A DNA stretch of 64,000 nucleotides. It comes from Pararhizobium sp. YC-54. GTDB taxonomy: Bacteria > Pseudomonadota > Alphaproteobacteria > Rhizobiales > Rhizobiaceae. Positions 56,033 to 64,000 of this stretch are shown piece after piece. A program made the position numbers and the translations under genes. The stretch lies in the NCBI RefSeq assembly GCF_025847205.1, contig NZ_JAOYTH010000010.1, forward strand, positions 62,001 through 126,000, given 5' to 3'. The notes beneath the pieces were generated by a model. That model was not told the origin of the DNA. It made no database searches and saw only the letters and a program-made list of their open reading frames with translations. The first letter of the stretch is position 1. Every line of letters begins with the position of its first letter.

Positions 56033-57145
56033 TCAGGCCCTAAATTCGCGGGTGAATTCTTCCACCGAGCGCGATTTGACCGCATCCCAGTCCCAGGCGA
56101 TGCCGATGCCCGGCTCGGATGGGGCGAGCGCCTTGCCATCGACGATTTCCATGCGCTTTTCCGTCAAATCGTCGAGCTGGGGAATATACTCAACATATTT
56201 GCCGTTCTGTACGGCGCAAACGAGGCTGACATGCAGCTCCATCAGGAAATGCGGGCAAACGGGAATATCGAAGGCTTCCGCCGCATGGGCGACCTTCAGC
56301 CATGGCGTGATGCCGCCGATGCGGGCGACATCGACCTGGACGATCGAGCAGGCGCCCTTCTGCATATATTCGCGGAAATGGCGGATCGAATATATCGATT
56401 CCCCCACGGCAATCGGGGTGGTGGTCGAGCGCGACAGGCGGATATGGCCGTCGAGATCGTCGGCGGGAAGTGGTTCCTCGATCCAGGCGAGATCGAGCTC
56501 CTTCAGCCGTCCGGCGCGCCGGATCGCCTCATCGACGGCAAAGCCCTGATTGCAGTCGGTCATGATTTCGAAAGCCGGGCCGACAGCTGCGCGCACGGCC
56601 GATAGCCGGTCGTAGTCTTCAAAGCCATGCGGCCGGCCGATCTTGATCTTGGAGCCGGAAAAGCCCTTGGCTTTTGCCTGCAGCGCATCATCGACCAGTG
56701 CCTGCTTGTCGATATGTAGCCAGCCGCCTTCGGTCGTATAAAGCGGGCAACGGTCACGGGCGCCACCGGCGAGCTTCCATAGGGGAAGGTTTTGCTTCTT
56801 CGCACGCAGATCCCAAAGTGCTGTATCTACCGCTGCAAGCGCCAGGGCTGTAATTGGACCGATCGTCGTTGCGTGGGTGGCAAATTCCAGCCTGTGCCAG
56901 ATCGCCTCGATGCAATCGGCATCCGCGCCGATCAACAACGGCACGAGATGATCCGACAGCAGGCGCATGACGGACGAGCCACCAGTGCCGATCGTATAGC
57001 TGTAGCCCGTGCCGGTCGCGCCGTCGGAATCGGTGATGGTGACAAAGGGTGTCTCCTGGCTGACAAAGCTCTGGATCGCGTCTGTGCGCTTCACCTTCGG
57101 TTGAAGGTCGACCATGCGCAGTTCAATTTTCTCGATACGGGCCAT
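56033..57145 (-). CDS. Mandelate racemase/muconate lactonizing enzyme family protein
   Basis: 370 residues from the ATG at 57145 (the codon before is also ATG). Enolase-superfamily residues are present: K-X-K in SGSKIKIGRPHG, metal ligands in IMTDCNQGF, WIEEPLPADD and IAVGESIYS, and the His/Asp dyad in VQVDVARIGG and VCPHFLMELH. It is a second acid-sugar dehydratase or racemase next to the fuconate dehydratase, so it may handle another deoxy sugar acid. The substrate cannot be read from sequence. Confidence 0.88.
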   Translation of the reverse strand: MARIEKIELRMVDLQPKVKRTDAIQSFVSQETPFVTITDSDGATGTGYSYTIGTGGSSVMRLLSDHLVPLLIGADADCIEAIWHRLEFATHATTIGPITALALAAVDTALWDLRAKKQNLPLWKLAGGARDRCPLYTTEGGWLHIDKQALVDDALQAKAKGFSGSKIKIGRPHGFEDYDRLSAVRAAVGPAFEIMTDCNQGFAVDEAIRRAGRLKELDLAWIEEPLPADDLDGHIRLSRSTTTPIAVGESIYSIRHFREYMQKGACSIVQVDVARIGGITPWLKVAHAAEAFDIPVCPHFLMELHVSLVCAVQNGKYVEYIPQLDDLTEKRMEIVDGKALAPSEPGIGIAWDWDAVKSRSVEEFTREFRA

Positions 57146-57155
57146 CAACGATTCC

Positions 57156-58253
57156 TCAGGCTACCAGGCTCTTGCCGGTGGTCAGGTCGAAAAGATGCGC
57201 TTGCGAGAGATCGAAGCTCATCTTGATGGTCTGGCCGGAGGGCAGGGGGCGTGGGTTGAGCATGCGAGACACCCAGTCGCGGCCGTTGAAGCCGACAAAG
57301 ACCAGTGTCTCGTTGCCGAGCGGCTCCGTAATGGAAACCGGAAGCTCCAGTTCCGCGACCGCCTCGGCATCGCCGGAGTTCAGGCCATGACCCGTCGGAT
57401 AGAAATCGTCGGGCCGAAGGCCAAATGTCAGCTTCTGCCCGGCCGTCAGGCTCTGACGAAATTTCGGCGGGATCGGCAGCGTGGCGCCGCTGGCGAAAAC
57501 CAGTTTTCCATCGGAGACCGTCACGTCGTCCATGTTCATCGGCGGCGAGCCGATGAAGCCGGCGACAAACTTGGTCGATGGCCGGTTGAACACCTCTTCC
57601 GGCGTGCCGATCTGCTCGATATGGCCATCGCGCATGATGACGATGCGGTCGGACAGCGTCATCGCCTCGACCTGATCATGGGTAACATAGATCATCGTTG
57701 CCTGCATGCGGGCATGCAGCTTCTTGATCTCGGTGCGGACCTGGGTGCGCAGCTTGGCATCGAGATTGGAGAGCGGTTCGTCGAACAGGAACACATCCGG
57801 CCGACGGACGATTGCCCGGCCCATCGCCACGCGCTGGCGCTGGCCACCGGAAAGCTGGGAAGGACGGCGCTCGAGAAGGTGCGACAGATCGAGAATGGCG
57901 GCGGCATCCGCCACCTTTTCCTTAATTTCCTCGACCGGACGCCCGGCGATCTTCAGCGAAAAGCCCATGTTCTCACCCACGGTCATATGCGGATAGAGGG
58001 CGTAGGACTGGAACACCATCGAGATGTTGCGGGCGCGGGGCGGCAGGTCGTTGACGACATTGTCGCCGATCTCGATCGTGCCGCCGCTGACATCTTCAAG
58101 GCCGGCGATCATCCGCAGCGTCGTCGATTTTCCACAGCCGGACGGGCCGACCAGGGCGATGAACTCGCGGTCCTTCACTTCAAGGTCGATGCCGTGCACC
58201 ACTTCCAGCGCGCCGTAGCGCTTGACCAGTTTCTTGAGACTGACAGGAGCCAT
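57156..58253 (-). CDS. Sugar ABC transporter ATP-binding protein (UgpC/MalK type)
   Basis: 365 residues. Walker A is VGPSGCGKSTTLRMIAG, the signature LSGGQRQRVAMGRAIVR, Walker B FLFDEPLSNLDAKLR, and the switch histidine lies in IYVTHDQVEAM. The C-terminal OB domain (GLRPDDF, PLGNETLVFV) is typical of MalK-like ATPases that serve sugar importers. It is four bases after the second permease gene and ends seven bases before the MR/MLE gene. Confidence 0.94.
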   Translation of the reverse strand: MAPVSLKKLVKRYGALEVVHGIDLEVKDREFIALVGPSGCGKSTTLRMIAGLEDVSGGTIEIGDNVVNDLPPRARNISMVFQSYALYPHMTVGENMGFSLKIAGRPVEEIKEKVADAAAILDLSHLLERRPSQLSGGQRQRVAMGRAIVRRPDVFLFDEPLSNLDAKLRTQVRTEIKKLHARMQATMIYVTHDQVEAMTLSDRIVIMRDGHIEQIGTPEEVFNRPSTKFVAGFIGSPPMNMDDVTVSDGKLVFASGATLPIPPKFRQSLTAGQKLTFGLRPDDFYPTGHGLNSGDAEAVAELELPVSITEPLGNETLVFVGFNGRDWVSRMLNPRPLPSGQTIKMSFDLSQAHLFDLTTGKSLVA

Positions 58254-58257
58254 GAAA

Positions 58258-59124
58258 TTATCCTTTGACCGCGCCGAAGGTGAGGCCGGAGACGAGGTGT
58301 TTTTGTATGATGAAGGTGAGCGTCAGCGCCGGGATGATCATCACGACCGCCAGCGCGCACATGCCGCGCCAGTCGATGGTGAATTCGGCGGTATAGTCGA
58401 GCAGGCCGACCGGCAGCGTCTTGGAATTCACCGAACGGGTGATCTGCGAGGCCAGCGCATATTCGTTCCACGAGATCAGGAAGGCGAAGATGCCGGCCGA
58501 TGCGATGCCGGGGCCTGCAAGCGGAAATTCCACCTGCCAGAAGGCCTGCCAGCGGGTGCAGCCGTCGATCTGGGCGGCTTCGGCCAGATCCTTCGGCACC
58601 TGCCGGAAGAAGCCGTCGATCAGCCAGATGGTGAAGGGCACGTTGAGGGCGACATAGGTGAGGATCAGCGCAAAATGTGTGTCGATGATGCCGGTGCGGG
58701 CAAAGATCATGAACAACGGCAGCGACAGCGCGATGCCCGGAACGGCGCGGGTCAGCATGAAGCCGAGGAAGATCGCAGACTTGGCCTTGAACCGGTAGCG
58801 CGCAAAGGCGTAACCGCCGGCCATGCCGATCCCGAGCGCAATGAGCGTCGAGGTGATCGAGATAATCAGGGAATTGCGGAAATAGGACCAGACGGGAATG
58901 CCACCCTGGCCGGCGCCGGAAAACATCGCGCGATAGGCATCGAGCGACAGGTCCTGCGGAATCCAGACAGGGGGCTTCGCCATGATCTCGACGGTCGGGC
59001 GCAGCGATGACAGGATGATCCAGAAGCCGGGCAGGCAGATGATCAGCATCGCCACGAACAGGGTGATGACATGGGCGAGCGAATAGAGGCGCTTGCGCAG
59101 GCGGTGGGACGAATTGATATCCAT
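58258..59124 (-). CDS. Sugar ABC transporter permease (MalG type)
   Basis: 288 residues from the ATG at 59124, which overlaps the preceding stop (TAATG). Six helices; the EAA loop reads EAAQIDGCTRWQAFWQVEFPLAGPGI, and the MalG-type opening is SLAHVITLFVAMLIICLPGFWIILSSL. The C-terminal loop TAEFTIDWRGMCALAVVMIIP is characteristic. It pairs with the MalF-type permease to form the channel for the sugar. Confidence 0.93.
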   Translation of the reverse strand: MDINSSHRLRKRLYSLAHVITLFVAMLIICLPGFWIILSSLRPTVEIMAKPPVWIPQDLSLDAYRAMFSGAGQGGIPVWSYFRNSLIISITSTLIALGIGMAGGYAFARYRFKAKSAIFLGFMLTRAVPGIALSLPLFMIFARTGIIDTHFALILTYVALNVPFTIWLIDGFFRQVPKDLAEAAQIDGCTRWQAFWQVEFPLAGPGIASAGIFAFLISWNEYALASQITRSVNSKTLPVGLLDYTAEFTIDWRGMCALAVVMIIPALTLTFIIQKHLVSGLTFGAVKG

Positions 59125-60020
59125 TACCACTCAGCTCCAATCTGCTGGCGCGCGGCTGCGAGCTTGCGGAAGAAATAAACGGTGAAGAGGATCGACAGCA
59201 CGATGGCGAAATAGGCCATGGCGTTGGCCAGCCCCATGCGGGCATCGCCATAGGCGGTGCGCCCGACCAGCGTCCACAACAGCTCGGTGCGCTTGGCTGG
59301 CCCGCCATCGGTCATGATCTTGACGATATCATAGGCCCTTGCGACATCCAGCGAGCGGATGGTCATGGCGATGAAGGCGAACGGCATCAGATAGGGCCAG
59401 GTGACAAAACGGAATGTCTGCAGCGGTGTGCAACCGTCGACATGGGCCGCCTCGATCGGATCGCGCGGCATGGCCAGAAGACCGGCAAGAATGAGGATCG
59501 CAAAGACCGAGGTCGAAGACCAGACTTCGGCAACGGTGATTGAAAACAGCGCCAGATTGCCATCGATCAGCCACGGGATCGCCTGATCCGTGAGACCAAG
59601 CGACTGCAGGCCGTTGTTGATCAGCCCGATATTGTCGTTGAACAGGAACTTGAACTGAAAGCCGACGAGCACCGGCGAAAACATCATCGGAAACATCATC
59701 AGGGTCCGCAGCAGCCGTTGACCGCGCACGGCCTTGGAGACCAGCAGCGCAAGACCGAGGCCGAGCAGCATCTCGGCATTGAGCGCAATCGTCAGGAACA
59801 GCACCGTGCGGCCGAACGCGACCCAGAAATCCCAGCTCGAAAAGACGGTGAGGTAGTTGCGCAGGCCGATGAAGACGTAGAGCGATTCCGGCTTGGTCAG
59901 GCGGAACGGCGTGAAGCTCGAATAGAAGGAGAGCGCCAGCGGCACGACGACGACCGCCGCCAGGACCAGGAACGCCGGAAACAGCAAGAGCACCGGTGCC
60001 GATAATCTGGATAGTTTCAT
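59124..60020 (-). CDS. Sugar ABC transporter permease (MalF type)
   Basis: 298 residues from the ATG at 60020 with AAGGGCG upstream. It has six helices, the first being VLLLFPAFLVLAAVVVVPLALSFYSSF, and the EAA loop EAAHVDGCTPLQTFRFVTWPYLMPF. A stem-loop at 60054-60082 separates it from the binding-protein gene. The frame is open to 60092, but that would extend across the hairpin. Confidence 0.93.
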   Translation of the reverse strand: MKLSRLSAPVLLLFPAFLVLAAVVVVPLALSFYSSFTPFRLTKPESLYVFIGLRNYLTVFSSWDFWVAFGRTVLFLTIALNAEMLLGLGLALLVSKAVRGQRLLRTLMMFPMMFSPVLVGFQFKFLFNDNIGLINNGLQSLGLTDQAIPWLIDGNLALFSITVAEVWSSTSVFAILILAGLLAMPRDPIEAAHVDGCTPLQTFRFVTWPYLMPFAFIAMTIRSLDVARAYDIVKIMTDGGPAKRTELLWTLVGRTAYGDARMGLANAMAYFAIVLSILFTVYFFRKLAAARQQIGAEW

Positions 60021-60053
60021 GTCGCGCCCTTTGATTTGCGCCGGAAATTGAAA

Positions 60054-60082
60054 GCGGCGCCACGGCAAAGCCATGGCGCCGC
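60054..60082 (-). terminator. Stem-loop between binding-protein and permease genes
   Basis: GCGGCGCCA and TGGCGCCGC pair perfectly, then after a C-A mismatch GGC pairs with GCC around an AAA loop. No U-run follows. Such hairpins often stabilise the binding-protein message or partly stop transcription so that binding protein is made in excess. Confidence 0.6.
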
Positions 60083-60092
60083 AACAGGTCAA

Positions 60093-61409
60093 TCAAAGCT
60101 TGCCGGCATCCTGCAGGATGGTCGTGGCCTTCTCGGCAGCGCTATCGAGCGCCTGCTGCGATGTCTTGTCGCCAAGGATCGCGGCCTGCAGTTCCGGATA
60201 GACCGAGTTGGAAATCTCGATCCACTCAGCCGTCTGCGGAACCGGGAAGGCATGCTTTGCAGCTTCCTGGAAGGCCTGCAGCACTTCGGTCTTGTACGCG
60301 TCACCTTCGGCAGCCTTGATGTTGTAATCCCAGACGGCGCTGCGCGTCGGCAGCGGACCGGCGGCGGATTCGAGCTTCTGGCTGTCTTCGTTGGTCAGCC
60401 ACCAGACCAGCGACGCGGCTGCTTCCTTGTTGGCGCAGGCTTCGGTGACCGAGAAGCCATGGTGACCGGACCAGCCGGTGCGCTTGCCGGACGAACCGGC
60501 CGGCTGAACCTTCACGCCGACATTGCCGGCGACCTTGGAGGATTTCGGGTCGTTGAAGAAGCTTGCCCAGCCAGGCCAGTCGAGGTTGACGGCGATCGAG
60601 CCGGAGGCAAAGCCCTGGCCGAGATCGTCCCAGAGATAGTTGGTGGTGCCGGCCGGAACGGCCTTGTCCTTGTAGAGCTTGACGAACCAGTCGAGGGCGC
60701 GCACGCCAGCGTCCGAATTGAAGACCGGGCGGCCATCCTTGTCGAGATATTCGCCGCCTTCGGCGACCAGCATTTCATAGAAGCGGCCGTTGATCGCCTC
60801 TTCCTTGCCGGCGAACTGCGTGCCGTAGAATGTCGGCGGCGACGAGAAGAATTCGGCCTGGTCGGTAACCTGCGCCCAGGTATCGGGCGGCGTGAGGTCG
60901 TAGCCGTACTTGGCCTTGAACGCCGTTTTCTTGGCTTCGTCCTGATAGAGGCTCTTCTGGTAGTAGAGCGCCGAAACGTCGAACTGGGCGCGCGGCAGCA
61001 TCACCAGCTTGCCGTCCAGCGTCGAGGCGGCAATCAGCGCCGGCACAAACTTGGCGATTTCCTCGGCCGGGACCAGCGGCGTCAGGTCGGTGTAGATATC
61101 CGGATATTGCGGCGCGAACGACGAATGGTTCGAGCCGACGCACCAGCTGAGGCCGCCGGTGGCGATATCCGACTTGATCTCCTTGTCGAGTTCGAAATGG
61201 TTCTTTTTCGACAGGATGTTGACCTTGGCGCCCGTCGCCTTTTCCCACTCGCCGATGCGCTCATAGAGCTTTTCATATTGCTGGCCGCCGATGAGCTTCG
61301 CATCGATGGTCACGCCGTCGAATTTGCCGGGCAGGTCTGCGGCCTGTGCCGCGACCGAGCAAGCAAACAACATTACCCCGGCAGAAACGCCGGAAAGCAG
61401 CTTGTTCAT
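60093..61409 (-). CDS. Sugar ABC transporter substrate-binding protein
   Basis: 438 residues with a Sec signal peptide (KLLSGVSAGVMLFACSVAAQA). The family 1 binding fold appears as IDAKLIGGQQYEKLYERIGEWEKATGAKVN, and late as TGWSGHHGFSVTEACANKEAA and LPTRSAVWDY. It is the first gene of the leftward operon and captures the sugar in the periplasm, probably L-fucose or a fucose-containing compound judging by the downstream enzymes. The control region with two palindromes lies between it and the IclR gene. Confidence 0.93.
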   Translation of the reverse strand: MNKLLSGVSAGVMLFACSVAAQAADLPGKFDGVTIDAKLIGGQQYEKLYERIGEWEKATGAKVNILSKKNHFELDKEIKSDIATGGLSWCVGSNHSSFAPQYPDIYTDLTPLVPAEEIAKFVPALIAASTLDGKLVMLPRAQFDVSALYYQKSLYQDEAKKTAFKAKYGYDLTPPDTWAQVTDQAEFFSSPPTFYGTQFAGKEEAINGRFYEMLVAEGGEYLDKDGRPVFNSDAGVRALDWFVKLYKDKAVPAGTTNYLWDDLGQGFASGSIAVNLDWPGWASFFNDPKSSKVAGNVGVKVQPAGSSGKRTGWSGHHGFSVTEACANKEAAASLVWWLTNEDSQKLESAAGPLPTRSAVWDYNIKAAEGDAYKTEVLQAFQEAAKHAFPVPQTAEWIEISNSVYPELQAAILGDKTSQQALDSAAEKATTILQDAGKL

Positions 61410-61577
61410 GATTTCTCCTCCTCACGTCCACACCATCCCAATGGCAGGAATTCCTCATTTATGAGGAATTGATTTATATACAAACATCAAATGCTCCCTT
61501 GCGTCAAGGCGCAACTTTGCTTTGTCGAACGGTCTTCATGCGTATATGAAGTAAATCATTCACAGGGGGAGGTGTTC
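61410..61577. promoter_or_regulatory. Divergent control region of the fucose locus
   Basis: 168 bases separate the leftward operon and the rightward IclR gene. A perfect inverted repeat AATTCCTCA-TTTA-TGAGGAATT lies at 61449-61470, and CTTCAT-N6-ATGAAG at 61534-61551. IclR regulators bind such palindromes, so both divergent promoters are probably controlled here. The second lies 26 bases before the IclR start, as expected for autoregulation. Confidence 0.55.
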
Positions 61578-62363
61578 ATGGATGCTGACGAATCCGATCG
61601 TTACCGCGCGCCGGCGCTGGACAAGGGGCTCGATATTCTCGAGCTTCTGGCCGGCGTCGATGGCGGCCTGACACAGGCCGAGATTTCCAAGAAGCTGGAG
61701 CGTAGCCCGAACGAATTCTACCGCATGCTCGACCGGCTGGTGCGGCGCGGCTATGTCACGCGGATCGATGGCGACCGCTACTCGTTGACGCTCAAGCTGT
61801 TCGGACTGGCGCAGCTGCATGCGCCAGTCCGGCGGCTTGCATCCTATGCGACGCCGCTGATGCGCGACCTTGCCCAGCGCAGCCGTCAGGCCAATCACCT
61901 CGCGGTCTTCGACCGCGGCTTTGCCGTCGTCATTGCCCAGCAGGAAGCGCCGGATTACTGGGGTATCTCGATCCGTGTCGGCTCGCATATCAGCCTGTTC
62001 GATACGGGATCGGGCCATGTGTTGCTTGCCTTCCGCACCGAAGAGGAGCGCCAGATGATGATTTCCGAACACGTCAAAAGCCAGTCGGAACCGCCGCTGT
62101 CGGATGATTTTTTCGAGCGGCTCGACCGGATCCGTCAGCGTGGCTACGAAATGATGGCCAGCGCCCAGACCGCCGGCGTCTACAATCTGTCTGCACCTAT
62201 CCTGGGGCCGGACGGACGCGGCATTGCGGCGCTGACCTGCCCCTACATCGCGCTGGTTAATGCCCCCTCGGCACCCGATATCACCGAGAGCATCGCGCTG
62301 CTGCAAAAGACAGCTGCACAGCTTTCGCTGCTGGCCGGATCGGACGTCAATCATGCGGAATGA
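61578..62363 (+). CDS. IclR-family transcriptional regulator
   Basis: 261 residues from the ATG at 61578, preceded by GGGGGAGG. The winged helix (about 10-75) has APALDKGLDILELLAGVDGG and LTQAEISKKLERSPNEFYRM. The effector domain includes SRQANHLAVFDRGFAVVIAQQ, GSHISLFDTGSGHVLLAF and YNLSAPILGPDGRGIAALTC. It is divergent from the importer operon and precedes the lactonase gene, so it probably controls fucose use and senses a pathway intermediate. Confidence 0.93.
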   Translation: MDADESDRYRAPALDKGLDILELLAGVDGGLTQAEISKKLERSPNEFYRMLDRLVRRGYVTRIDGDRYSLTLKLFGLAQLHAPVRRLASYATPLMRDLAQRSRQANHLAVFDRGFAVVIAQQEAPDYWGISIRVGSHISLFDTGSGHVLLAFRTEEERQMMISEHVKSQSEPPLSDDFFERLDRIRQRGYEMMASAQTAGVYNLSAPILGPDGRGIAALTCPYIALVNAPSAPDITESIALLQKTAAQLSLLAGSDVNHAE

Positions 62364-62479
62364 GCCTGTTTCAGCGGCTTACTCCACATTGGCTTGAGGG
62401 AATTTCCCGAAAATTCTTATTTGAATGACATCTTCTTGTGTGAAATAGTTGTCCGCAGTGCCGGGGAGGGGCCTAGAGG

Positions 62480-63316
62480 ATGATCATCGACACCCATTTG
62501 CATCTGATCGACAGGACAGCGCTTGCCTATCCGTGGCTGTCGGGCGTACCGGCGCTCAATCGCGATTTTCTCTATGAAACCTACGCAACCGAGGCAAAGC
62601 GCTGCGGGATCGGATCAGCTCTCCACATGGAAGTCGATGTCGACAGCGCGCAGGTCGAGGCTGAAATCGACTATGTCCAGGCCCTCTCTGGCCGGCCGGA
62701 AAGCCTGATTTCCGGCGCGATCGCTGCTTGCCGTCCAGAAGAGGCCGGCTTTGCCGCTTATCTCGAGCGCCAGCAAGCGAACCCGTTCGTCAAGGGTTTT
62801 CGCCGCGTGCTGCATGTCGTGCCCGATGACGTCTCGGAAGGCGGCCTGTTTCGCGAGAACATCAAGCGGCTCGGCGGAACCGGCCTGACATTCGATCTTT
62901 GCGTCCTGCCGCACCAGATTCCGAAGGCGATTGCGCTTGCTGACCTCGCGCCGGACGTTCAGTTCATCCTCGATCATTGCGGCGTCCCGGCAATCGCCTC
63001 GGGTGCGGTGCAGCCGTGGCGGGACAATATGACCGAGATCGCCAAACGCCAGAACGTGACCGCCAAGATTTCCGGCGTCGTCGCCTATGCCAAGGCGGAG
63101 AGCTGGTCAGTTGAAACGCTGCGTCCCTATGTCGAACACACGATCGCGCAGTTCGGCTGGGATCGCGTCGTCTGGGGCAGCGACTGGCCAGTCTGCACGC
63201 TTGGCGGCGGCCTGTCGACCTGGGTGGCGGCGACCCATGCACTGCTGGCCGGATGTTCGCAAAGTGAGCGCGACAGGCTGCTGTCGGGCAATGCTCAACG
63301 GCTTTGGCGCCTCTAA
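62480..63316 (+). CDS. Amidohydrolase family protein, probable L-fuconolactonase
   Basis: 278 residues of the amidohydrolase-2 type. The metal motif is IIDTHLHLID; further ligands lie in ILDHCGVPAI and in WGSDWPVCTLGGG. The length and SDWPV ending match L-fuconolactonase-type lactonases of COG3618. In the pathway it would open L-fucono-lactone to L-fuconate, the substrate of the dehydratase encoded at the far end of the divergent operon. A terminator-like hairpin follows its stop. Confidence 0.87.
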   Translation: MIIDTHLHLIDRTALAYPWLSGVPALNRDFLYETYATEAKRCGIGSALHMEVDVDSAQVEAEIDYVQALSGRPESLISGAIAACRPEEAGFAAYLERQQANPFVKGFRRVLHVVPDDVSEGGLFRENIKRLGGTGLTFDLCVLPHQIPKAIALADLAPDVQFILDHCGVPAIASGAVQPWRDNMTEIAKRQNVTAKISGVVAYAKAESWSVETLRPYVEHTIAQFGWDRVVWGSDWPVCTLGGGLSTWVAATHALLAGCSQSERDRLLSGNAQRLWRL

Positions 63317-63343
63317 GCCGGCGGCCGGGGGGTATCCGCCGGC
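63317..63343. terminator. Hairpin between convergent genes
   Basis: GCCGGCGG (63317-63324) and CCGCCGGC (63336-63343) are perfect arms with an 11-base loop, starting directly after the lactonase stop and ending eight bases before the end of the next, convergent gene. No long T-run is present. Confidence 0.5.
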
Positions 63344-63350
63344 CCGCCTC

Positions 63351-63998
63351 TTATCGAAAGCTCTTTTCGAACAACCGATTGATATCGCCGACGACGGTCC
63401 TTGCGGACTGACGCTGCAACAGGCCTTCATTGAGACGATCGGATGCCGATTGCTGGAAGGCCATATAGCCGTCATGGCGGGGCCTGACCCAGGCCGCATC
63501 GAGCGTCGCGCGGGTGGCGCGATAGAAATCGGTCGTTGTCTGATTGACGATGTTGTCTTCCCATGCGTCCGCATGGCCAGGCTGCCCGCCGGCGGTGGGA
63601 TAATCGGCTTTCTGGATATCGCCGCTGGCGACCCAGTAGGCAAAGTCGATGGCAGCATCCGGGTTCTCGGAAAAGGCCGAGACGGCGATGCCGGTTCCGC
63701 CCAGCGCCGAACCGATCGGCCCGCTATTGCCCGCCGGCGGAATATCACCGAAACGGACGAGGCTGGGCCGAAAACCGTTCACGGAATAGCTGACGTAACC
63801 GTAGATCAGCGGCGCTACGGCGGCATTTGTATCCGGTTGCGCCATGTGCTCAAGCACCGCGATCGGATCCATCTCGAAACAGGCCGGATCGACCAGATCG
63901 GCGATCTCGCGTAACATTTCGAAAACCTGAATGCCGGTCTCAACGTCGATCAGTTCGCCTGGGACCTCGACTGCACAAGGCCGCCCGAGATTTCCGCA
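63351..63998 (-). CDS. ABC transporter solute-binding protein, C-terminal part (5' end outside window)
   Basis: The reading frame continues to the right edge, so only the C-terminal 215 residues are visible. They resemble family 1 sugar-binding proteins: VLEHMAQPDTNAAVAPLIYG, then GSALGGTGIAVSAFSENPDA and AIDFAYWVASGDIQKADYPT. The signal peptide and most of the first lobe are missing. It probably belongs to a second importer locus that continues beyond the window, perhaps also for sugar acids or deoxy sugars. Confidence 0.75.
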   Translation of the reverse strand, partial: CGNLGRPCAVEVPGELIDVETGIQVFEMLREIADLVDPACFEMDPIAVLEHMAQPDTNAAVAPLIYGYVSYSVNGFRPSLVRFGDIPPAGNSGPIGSALGGTGIAVSAFSENPDAAIDFAYWVASGDIQKADYPTAGGQPGHADAWEDNIVNQTTTDFYRATRATLDAAWVRPRHDGYMAFQQSASDRLNEGLLQRQSARTVVGDINRLFEKSFR

Positions 63999-64000
63999 GA

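Noticed and set aside
60036..61472. A 478-codon plus-strand frame opposite the sugar-binding protein gene
   Set aside because: It would cross the operon promoter and the stem-loop, and its translation resembles no protein.
1..64000. CRISPR arrays, rRNA and tRNA genes
   Set aside because: No regularly spaced repeats and no cloverleaf or rRNA-like sequence were recognised on either strand, although tRNA genes cannot be excluded without a dedicated scan.

Overview
The window looks like part of a secondary replicon (megaplasmid or chromid) of a member of the Rhizobiaceae (Rhizobium/Sinorhizobium/Agrobacterium type). The strongest evidence is a complete repABC partition and replication module at 43.4-47.5 kb, with two GTTGTACATGTACAAC palindromes (probable parS) and an antisense incompatibility RNA between repB and repC. 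Supporting evidence is a RIME-type palindromic repeat at 55.5 kb, promoters of the alphaproteobacterial EcfG type (GGAAC-N16/17-CGTT), an HWE-family sensor kinase, high G+C coding DNA and many ABC uptake operons. No rRNA, tRNA or CRISPR array was seen.

Layout. 0-6.5 kb: the end of a LysR regulator, then a leftward run of two exported alpha/beta hydrolases, a carboxymuconolactone decarboxylase-like protein, a secreted cupin, a cytochrome P460-like c-type haem protein, a DUF4405 membrane cytochrome and a class III cyclase. 6.5-15.3 kb: a rightward operon of an Lrp regulator, a hydantoinase A-like protein, a DUF917 (S-methylthiohydantoin desulfurase family) protein and a complete peptide-type ABC importer; it ends beside the relic of an RraA-family gene. 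16-24.3 kb: an HWE/PAS/GAF sensor kinase and small stress-type genes (SPW, YbhB-like, metallothionein-like, NmrA-like, CHRD), three of them with recognisable EcfG promoters, plus an SbmA-like ABC transporter. 24.8-25.7 kb: decayed DNA with relics of an SDR, a transposase and a TetR gene.

25.8-39.5 kb: exported and membrane proteins of mostly unknown function (a beta-barrel protein, DUF2147-like, DUF4105, a DUF900 lipoprotein hydrolase, DUF4239), a winged-helix/TPR regulator, and a four-gene set DUF1254 - DUF3604 - PpiC foldase - HupE/UreJ. A 19-bp palindrome, consensus GTATGTTAC-N-GTAACATAC, occurs in four promoter regions here and suggests a common regulator. 40-43.3 kb: a 5'-truncated OGT-like glycosyltransferase, a glycosyltransferase relic and a tyrosine recombinase mark a junction next to the repABC backbone.

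47.6-64 kb: a GGDEF-EAL protein divergent from a PhcB-like methyltransferase, then an almost complete non-phosphorylating L-fucose pathway. An eleven-gene leftward operon encodes a sugar ABC importer, an enolase-superfamily dehydratase, a mutarotase, a Gfo/Idh oxidoreductase, a MaoC protein, an SDR, a FAH-family hydrolase and L-fuconate dehydratase. Divergent from it are an IclR regulator and an L-fuconolactonase. A further sugar-binding protein runs off the right end. Together these would import L-fucose (or a close relative) and convert it through lactone, fuconate, 2-keto-3-deoxy-fuconate and the diketo acid to pyruvate and lactate.
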